This document shows, piece after piece, positions 58,425 through 64,000 of a stretch of 64,000 nt of DNA. Under the pieces are notes generated by a model that had not been told where the DNA came from, made no database searches, and saw only the letters and a list, made by a program, of their open reading frames with translations. This DNA comes from Anabaena cylindrica PCC 7122. GTDB taxonomy: Bacteria; Cyanobacteriota; Cyanobacteriia; Cyanobacteriales; Nostocaceae. The first letter of the stretch is position 1; each line of letters begins with the position of its first letter. The DNA is taken from NCBI RefSeq assembly GCF_000317695.1, contig NC_019771.1:3352001-3416000 (forward strand), written 5' to 3'. The translations under genes were made by a program, and so were the position numbers.

Positions 58425-61082
58425 ATGGCAGAAAATGAACGGGAGAAAATTCGGCACTTACTGGTTGTGAGTGATCCAGAAGGACAACGAACTATACCTC
58501 TATTAGAGACTACTTACTCTCTAGGTCGGGATATCAGAAACGCCATTGTTCTGAGATCTAGATCCGTATCGAGACAACACGCAATTCTATTGCGTGTCAC
58601 TATTCCTAACACAGAAAAATATGGATTTCGGATTATTGATGGTAACTTCAATGGCAAAAGAAGTACTAACGGCTTAATTATTAATGGCAGTAAATCTTTT
58701 TCTCATAACCTCCAACATGGAGACATTATTGCCTTTGGTAATCCCCAAGCGCAAGCTCAATATTATGCTATTTCTAACCTATCAGAGGAAGAATTTAAAC
58801 AATCTTGTAAAGCATCTGACTTGTCTGGATTTTTAGCCGCACAAGGAGATCCTGTCAATCCTTTTGATACTCTGATTGTTTATGAAGACAACGGTGAAGT
58901 ATCTGGTGATTCTCTGTTAACTCGACTTGCTTCCTTTCCAGAACTCATTCCTAATCCAATTATCGAAATGGATTTAGAGGGAACAGTCACCTATCTGAAT
59001 CCAGCAGCAGCGCTGAAGTTTCCTAGACTTAGGGAAATTGCCAAGAAACACCCAATTTTGGCAGGACTGGTGAGTGAAGTTGAAAATCAAGAAGGTAAAA
59101 ATAACTCTTTTGTCAGAGAGGTAGAAGTCAACGGAGAAATTTTTGAACAATCCGTTCATTACTTGCCAGAGAGCGATTTAATTAGAACTTTTATTGTTCG
59201 AGAAATTACGGAGCAAAAGAAAGCTGAAGCAGAATTGCAACAACGCGATCGCTTGCTTCAAGCTGTTGCTGAAGCTGCCAATTATTTATTGGCAGAAATG
59301 AACTATGAAATAGCGATAGAAAAAGCACTTGCTACATTTGGGGCAGCGGCCAATGGCGATCGCATTTACCTCTTCCAAAACCATCCCCATCTCACCACAG
59401 GGGAAATGGCCATGAGTTTACAATTTGAATGGACAAAAACAGGTGTAGCACCATCCCAACACCATTGGCAAAATAAGTCTTACCAAACTTCCGGACTAAG
59501 ACGATGGTACAGTACTCTCTCTATAGGAAAGCCCATTAGTGGACTTACCCAAGGGTTTCCCATTGCAGAACAAGAAATCCTGCGCCAAGATCAAATTAAA
59601 TCCCTCTTGCTTGTACCTCTGCGATTAGAAGATGATTTTTGGGGCTATCTTGGGTTAGTAGATTGTACCTTAGAGCGTATTTGGTCAACCCATGAAAAAT
59701 CTAGCTTATTGACCATGGCTGCAATTATCAGTGGCGCTCGTCAGCGACAGCAAGTAGAAGCTAAAATTCGCTATCAAGCCCTACATGACCTACTTACCGG
59801 ATTGCCCAATCGTTTGCAGTTTAACGATATACTAGCTCAAACTATAAATAAAGCAGACGAAGAGCAAAAAAGTCTAGCTGTAATGTTCCTCGATCTAGAT
59901 CGCTTCAAAATGATTAATGATACTTTGGGACACACACTAGGAGACGAACTATTACAAAATGTAGCTAAAAGACTGGCACATTCCCTGAGACCAGGAGACA
60001 CTATTGCTCGCTGGGGAGGTGACGAATTCACCATCCTGCTGCCCCAAATTAGTAATGATCAACAAATAACCCAACTAGCTGCCAAAATTTTACAAGCCAT
60101 AGAAAAACCCTTTCATCTACATGGACATGAGCTGTATATAAGTTCCAGCCTTGGCATTTCACTTTTAAATAAACATAGTCCTGATGCCGAAACCTTAATC
60201 CAGCACGCAGATGTCGCCTTATATTATGCCAAAGACGAAGGCAGAAATAACTACCAATTCTACAGAGAATCCCTGAGTGCCAGAACTCCCGAACTCTTAA
60301 GTTTAGAAAAAAGTCTGCGCTATGCTCTAGAACGAGAAGAATTCATTGTCTATTACCAACCTAAGGTAAACATCATCACCAGAAAAATTACTGGGATGGA
60401 AGCTTTATTGCGTTGGAATCACCCAGAAATGGGAATAGTCGCCCCCAATATCTTCATTCCCATAGCTGAAGCAAGCGGATTAATTATCCCCATCGGTGAA
60501 TGGGTATTACGGAAAGCTTGTACTCAAAATAAAGCCTGGCAAGATGCTGGCTTCTTACCCATGACTATTGCAGTTAATCTTTCTCCCAAGCAGTTTCGTC
60601 AACCCAATCTGGTGGAAACAGTAGCTGAAATTTTAGCAGCAACAGGACTTGAATCGCAATTTTTAGAATTAGAAATCACCGAAACAACAGCAATAGAGGA
60701 TCTCAACTTCACGCAAATCGTGTTAGGAAAATTACAGCAAATGGGTGTACTCCTTTCCATTGATGACTTTGGTACAGGTTATTCTTCCCTTTCCCGCTTA
60801 CAGGTTTTACCACTCCATAATTTAAAAATTGATAGATCATTCATCAAAGAATTGACAAAAGATAATACAAATAACAAAGTAGCCCACATCATCAAAGCGA
60901 TCGTTGCCTTAGGACGTAGTTTAGGTTTAAGACTGATTGCTGAAGGAGTAGAAAAGTCCGAGGAATTAGAGTTTTTGAAGTCAATTAAGTGTGATGATGT
61001 ACAAGGATTTCTATTCCATCGACCTCTTTCTGTTCAACAGGCTACAGAATTGATGATCAGTAAATCTCAGATCTCTGAGTAA
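58425..61082 (+). CDS. FHA-PAS-GAF-GGDEF-EAL cyclic-di-GMP signalling protein
   Basis: 885 residues, AAGGA upstream. FHA domain (~12-115; 'YSLGRDIRNAIVLRSRSVSRQHA', cited by 'SLGRDIRNAIVL' and 'SVSRQHA'), PAS (~170-265), GAF (~275-440), GGDEF (~455-615) with intact 'RWGGDEF' (531-535) and I-site 'RPGD' five residues before it, and EAL (~630-880) with 'EALLRW' (659-661) and 'DDFGTGYSS'. Both catalytic sites look complete, so it may make or break c-di-GMP; the FHA domain ties it to Ser/Thr kinase signalling, unusual with GGDEF-EAL. Confidence 0.93.
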   Translation: MAENEREKIRHLLVVSDPEGQRTIPLLETTYSLGRDIRNAIVLRSRSVSRQHAILLRVTIPNTEKYGFRIIDGNFNGKRSTNGLIINGSKSFSHNLQHGDIIAFGNPQAQAQYYAISNLSEEEFKQSCKASDLSGFLAAQGDPVNPFDTLIVYEDNGEVSGDSLLTRLASFPELIPNPIIEMDLEGTVTYLNPAAALKFPRLREIAKKHPILAGLVSEVENQEGKNNSFVREVEVNGEIFEQSVHYLPESDLIRTFIVREITEQKKAEAELQQRDRLLQAVAEAANYLLAEMNYEIAIEKALATFGAAANGDRIYLFQNHPHLTTGEMAMSLQFEWTKTGVAPSQHHWQNKSYQTSGLRRWYSTLSIGKPISGLTQGFPIAEQEILRQDQIKSLLLVPLRLEDDFWGYLGLVDCTLERIWSTHEKSSLLTMAAIISGARQRQQVEAKIRYQALHDLLTGLPNRLQFNDILAQTINKADEEQKSLAVMFLDLDRFKMINDTLGHTLGDELLQNVAKRLAHSLRPGDTIARWGGDEFTILLPQISNDQQITQLAAKILQAIEKPFHLHGHELYISSSLGISLLNKHSPDAETLIQHADVALYYAKDEGRNNYQFYRESLSARTPELLSLEKSLRYALEREEFIVYYQPKVNIITRKITGMEALLRWNHPEMGIVAPNIFIPIAEASGLIIPIGEWVLRKACTQNKAWQDAGFLPMTIAVNLSPKQFRQPNLVETVAEILAATGLESQFLELEITETTAIEDLNFTQIVLGKLQQMGVLLSIDDFGTGYSSLSRLQVLPLHNLKIDRSFIKELTKDNTNNKVAHIIKAIVALGRSLGLRLIAEGVEKSEELEFLKSIKCDDVQGFLFHRPLSVQQATELMISKSQISE

Positions 61083-61165
61083 TCCCCACCCTTATCTGAG
61101 TCTTTAGCTCGCTCGCTACTCAACACAGGGGTTACACTGCATAAAATCCATTCGGAGGAATACTA

Positions 61166-61348
61166 ATGAACCGTTCAAAAATAGTTGCCGTTATTACAGG
61201 TGCGATTTCTATATTACTAGCGATCGCCTATTTAATCATTGTCCAAATCCTTGACTACCGAGACATGAAACCTGCTCCTATTAGCCAATTGAACCCACCA
61301 GCAGTCATTGCAAAAAGCAATTCTTCTAATTTGTATTCAGAAATATAG
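61166..61348 (+). CDS. Small single-pass membrane protein (60 aa)
   Basis: CGGAGGAA upstream. 'MNRSKIVAVITGAISILLAIAYLIIVQIL' holds one membrane helix, a pattern I recall for a conserved Nostocales short protein. The tail 'VIAKSNSSNLYSEI' ends with the TAG of TATAGCG, i.e. the terminal inverted repeat of the following element provides the stop codon. Confidence 0.75.
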   Translation: MNRSKIVAVITGAISILLAIAYLIIVQILDYRDMKPAPISQLNPPAVIAKSNSSNLYSEI

Positions 61349-61449
61349 CGATTTTGATATCAGTGAAGTACAGTTTTTTACATTTCAACCTGTAGGGGCT
61401 GGGTTTCCCTGCCCTCGATTTTATTACATCCAACAGAGAACCGCTATCA
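61344..61449. repeat. TATAGC-family repeat with embedded CTGTAGGGGC hairpin
   Basis: TATAGCGATTTTGATATCAG at the left, AGAGAACCGCTAT at the right; middle CCTGTAGGGGCTGGGTTTCCCTGCCC is another repeat (compare 34926). Confidence 0.7.
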
Positions 61450-61637
61450 AACAAATTCTTAATCCATATCAGATTGTCAGTTGCACTACAAAACTCTCTA
61501 AAACAGTGCGTTAGGCTGGATTTGATGCACTTTAATCAACTGCATTAAACATAGTTTATAGGTTGTATTGTTTCTAATAAACAAAATAACCCCACTATGA
61601 GAGTTCGCAATCTAAAATCCCAAATTGGTGTAAGCCT

Positions 61638-62060
61638 GTGTCTGATTTAGCACTATACAAATATCTCCCCCGTCTTCCTGAAGCAGCACTACAAGAATTT
61701 ACAGAATGGTGTGTTTTAGAGCAATCAAAAGCCGCAAGATTAGAATTTAAACCTGATCAAACTAAGTTAAAAAACTTAGCACCAACAGACTATTTAAAAC
61801 AACTAATTGACCAATTCATGAAAGTCAAACCAGACCCCATTAGAGCGGGTTTAGTAGCAGTAATTGCTGGCAAAGAATCTGATAAACATAACTTGTCAGG
61901 TTTAGCAGCCATAGTTGATTTCGTTTCACTTTACGTTAAATATTTAATTCCTAAAGACGGTACTGATCCAGAGGAAGCAGAAGGGATATTAGCTAAAGCA
62001 TCACAACATCAGTATGAGCAACTCACAGAAATTGCTAAAAAACATGATGTAGTTTTATAA
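61638..62060 (+). CDS. Hypothetical protein (140 aa)
   Basis: GTG start. Predicted helical and soluble ('YKYLPRLPEAALQEFTEWCVLEQSK', cited by 'LPEAALQEFTEWCVLEQ'; 'AEGILAKASQHQYEQLTEIAKKHD'). Not recognised and no catalytic motif. Stands alone between repeats. Confidence 0.65.
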   Translation: MSDLALYKYLPRLPEAALQEFTEWCVLEQSKAARLEFKPDQTKLKNLAPTDYLKQLIDQFMKVKPDPIRAGLVAVIAGKESDKHNLSGLAAIVDFVSLYVKYLIPKDGTDPEEAEGILAKASQHQYEQLTEIAKKHDVVL

Positions 62061-62205
62061 ATAACTACCATTCAGTTAAAGAACCAAAATCAATATTTAT
62101 GTAGGTTGGAATAACATCAAAAAAGCTAACATCAGTTAACTGTTGCGAAATCCAGCCTACATTTTTTTGTTCAGCAATGCTTGTTATCAAGCTAGATTTT
62201 CTATT

Positions 62206-62236
62206 ATTACGAATTACGAATTACGAATTACGAATT
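62206..62236. repeat. Tandem heptamer (ATTACGA)4 overlapping a gene end
   Basis: Four copies of ATTACGA. The last 5 codons and stop of the minus-strand gene (I-I-R-N-S-stop) are read from this array, so repeat expansion changed a protein C-terminus. Confidence 0.85.
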
Positions 62237-63144
62237 ATTTTAATCCCCATATTTCCCTGTAAGCCACCAGTATGTATTAACAGGATGCGTCCTGGTTGAA
62301 AATATCCTTGTTGAAGTAAATCTATCACCCCATAAAACATTTTTCCCGTATATACATAATCTAGAAGTATGCCGTGTTCTTTATTGAAACTTTGACAAAA
62401 CCTAATTAATTCCTCATTTACTTTTGCATAACCTCCAAAATGATAATCGCATACCAATTCCCAAGATGCAGTAAAATCAACAGGTATAGATAAATCAGAA
62501 ACAAGATAATTTTGTAATAAACTGTGGATTTCCCTCGTCAAAAAATCGCCACCTTTCAATACAGGAAAGCCAATTACTCTCTGTTCTAAATTAGATGATA
62601 GGACAATACCAGCGAGAGTTGTCGCAGTTCCACAGGCTAAACAAATAGTATCAAATCCCGTTGTTGTTTTAAGTATTTCTCTGCATCCATGTACACCATT
62701 AAGGTTACAACCACCTTCAGGAATAATAAACACTTCACCAAAGCGTTGTTTTAACTCTTCCTGTAATTGATTTGTGTCGCGTTGACGGTATGTTTGGCGA
62801 TTTACATAAACCAGATGCATACCCTTTTCTACCGCAAAACTCAGCGTGGGATTTAGAGGTAAAGTTTCTTCACCACGAATTACCCCAATAGTCCGAAAGC
62901 CAAACAAATTACCTGCTGCTGCTGTAGCAAAAATATGGTTAGAATAAGCGCCTCCAAAAGTGAGCAGAGTTGATAGATTTTTTGCTTTTGCCTCCAAAAG
63001 GTTATATTTCAGTTTGAACCACTTATTACCATTAACCTGTGGGTGCATCATATCCAGTCGTAATACGTATAATTCTACACCAGCATTATCGGCTATTTGA
63101 CTATTAATTTGCTGTATAGGTGGAGAAAGAAAGATTGAAGACAT
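62221..63144 (-). CDS. PLP-dependent D-cysteine desulfhydrase / ACC deaminase-like enzyme
   Basis: 307 residues, fold-type II PLP enzyme. 'GNKWFKLKYNLLEAKAK' carries the Schiff-base Lys, 'LLTFGGAYSNHIFATAAAG' (cited by 'TFGGAYSNHIFATAAAG') binds PLP phosphate. Closest to the ACC deaminase/D-cysteine desulfhydrase family, splitting D-cysteine to pyruvate, H2S and ammonia or acting on ACC; the substrate cannot be decided from sequence. C-terminus is encoded by the ATTACGA repeat. Confidence 0.88.
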   Translation of the reverse strand: MSSIFLSPPIQQINSQIADNAGVELYVLRLDMMHPQVNGNKWFKLKYNLLEAKAKNLSTLLTFGGAYSNHIFATAAAGNLFGFRTIGVIRGEETLPLNPTLSFAVEKGMHLVYVNRQTYRQRDTNQLQEELKQRFGEVFIIPEGGCNLNGVHGCREILKTTTGFDTICLACGTATTLAGIVLSSNLEQRVIGFPVLKGGDFLTREIHSLLQNYLVSDLSIPVDFTASWELVCDYHFGGYAKVNEELIRFCQSFNKEHGILLDYVYTGKMFYGVIDLLQQGYFQPGRILLIHTGGLQGNMGIKIIRNS

Positions 63145-63225
63145 TCAGAATATTCAGCCTTGCTAAATTACCAACTAAGAAATAAGCTGGAATATGGGAA
63201 ATTGCCACACTTAATAAAACAGTAT

Positions 63226-63798
63226 ATGGCTAAAGTATTTGACTATATCACTGAAGAACTGCAAAAATTTATTGCAGCCCAACACCTATTTTTTGTAGGT
63301 TCTGCACCTCTAAGTTCAACAGGTCATGTTAACCTTTCTCCCAAAGGTTTAGAAAGCTTTCGCATCCTTTCACCGAACCGAGTGGGTTACTTAGATGTCA
63401 CAGGTAGTGGGAATGAAACCTCAGCCCATTTGCTAGAAAATGGCAGAATTACATTTATGTTTTGCGCTTTTCAAGAACCACCTTGTATTTTGCGTCTTTA
63501 CGGACAAGGACAAACGATTTTACCAGATTCCCCAGCATGGAATTCCCTATATTCCCTATTTTCTCCCATCTCAGGCTCTCGACAAATAATAGTTGCAGAT
63601 ATTGAACGTGTACAAACTTCTTGTGGGCTTGGTGTTCCACTTTATGAATATCAAGGACAAAGAGAAACTTTAGTTAATTGGGCTGATAAAAAAGGAGCAG
63701 CGGGAATTAAAGAATATCACCAGCAGAAAAATTTTGTTAGCATTGATGGCTTATTAACTCCCTTGTGTCAAGTTCATAATCAGAAGTTTATTGATTAG
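63226..63798 (+). CDS. Pyridoxamine 5'-phosphate oxidase-family (PPOX-fold) protein
   Basis: 190 residues from ATG 63226 (MAKVFDYITEEL...), a start I expect for homologues. 'FVGSAPLSSTGHVNLSPKGL' and 'LDVTGSGNETSAHLLENGRITFMFCAFQEPP' (cited by 'DVTGSGNETSAHLLENG') are a split-barrel flavin-binding pattern. Unlike PdxH it lacks the PNP-specific C-terminal motif; it probably binds FMN or F420/haem for an unknown reduction. Confidence 0.82.
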   Translation: MAKVFDYITEELQKFIAAQHLFFVGSAPLSSTGHVNLSPKGLESFRILSPNRVGYLDVTGSGNETSAHLLENGRITFMFCAFQEPPCILRLYGQGQTILPDSPAWNSLYSLFSPISGSRQIIVADIERVQTSCGLGVPLYEYQGQRETLVNWADKKGAAGIKEYHQQKNFVSIDGLLTPLCQVHNQKFID

Positions 63799-64000
63799 TA
63801 AATCATGATTATTCAAGTTCATTAAATATAGTGTTCCTAACCTGATTTGTAAAAATTCTTTTGTCTCACGCAGAGGCGCAGAGAACGCAGAGAGAATAAA
63901 GATAAAATAGATTTTTATTATTTATATGATTAACCGAGTAGGTTCTATATCTTTAAAGATGAAATTAGATTTTATAGAAATGTAAATAGCTAAAACTCGA
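63799..64000. other. Right-edge intergenic region with CGCAGAG repeat
   Basis: ACGCAGAGGCGCAGAGAACG at 63868-63894 is the reverse complement of the repeat at 41365. Nothing else recognised. Confidence 0.6.

Overview
The window reads as the chromosome of a filamentous, heterocyst-type cyanobacterium (Nostocales: Nostoc/Anabaena relatives). The evidence is the AT-leaning sequence, many GCGATCGC (HIP1) octamers, dense heptanucleotide tandem repeats (STRR), many hairpin/MITE-like repeats, and cyanobacterial gene content: zam, cytochrome c6, plant-type speA, a seven-gene mrp cluster, a fused amino-acid ABC binding-protein/permease, and an rbp remnant beside rpsU. No complete tRNA, rRNA or CRISPR array was seen.

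Layout. 0-2 kb: 5' part of a DUF255/YyaL gene running off the left edge. 2-9 kb: clpP, a conserved hypothetical, a strongly structured RNA-like region, then zam-ubiX-LapA-like gene. 9-23 kb: a STAND ATPase, then housekeeping metabolism (aroK, argB, TPR protein, DUF3153 lipoprotein, Uma2 nuclease, pdxH, AI-2E-type permease, scpA, sugar nucleotidyltransferase, speA, ndk, TerC). 23-31.5 kb: an accessory stretch with two unknown genes, a duplicated metalloprotease-like gene whose 5' region is coding on both strands (pentapeptide-repeat genes antisense to it), a decayed toxin-antitoxin pair, REP-like repeats with a RAYT transposase, and a MITE with target duplication. 31.6-33.6 kb: acs. 33.7-38.5 kb: a second accessory block with PD-(D/E)XK-like proteins and a two-gene unit encoding a Z1-domain SF2 ATPase, a plausible defence region. 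38.6-46.3 kb: a small gene-cytochrome c6-aldo/keto reductase operon, a helical protein, a GT39 glycosyltransferase, a methyltransferase, a lipoprotein, an unknown conserved protein, rpsU and an rbp pseudogene. 46.4-49 kb: nested MITEs around dacB. 49-53 kb: the mrp antiporter operon. 53-64 kb: an ATPase, the ABC transporter fusion, queD, a di-iron hydroxylase-like membrane protein, an FHA-PAS-GAF-GGDEF-EAL protein, small conserved proteins, a PLP deaminase/desulfhydrase and a PPOX-fold protein.

Most genes are single or in short runs separated by repeats. The clearest co-transcribed sets are zam-ubiX, scytl-free short pairs such as aroK/argB neighbourhood genes, small protein-cyt c6-AKR, mrpC-D-E-F-G-A(DUF4040)-B, the DUF4365/nuclease/antitoxin trio, and the 153-aa gene plus Z1 gene. 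The most unusual signals are codon-aligned antisense coding between pentapeptide-repeat genes and the N-terminus of a metalloprotease-like gene, a HEARO/omega-RNA-like structured element without a nearby nuclease gene, the Z1 operon, and a three-level nested repeat at 46.8-47.2 kb.
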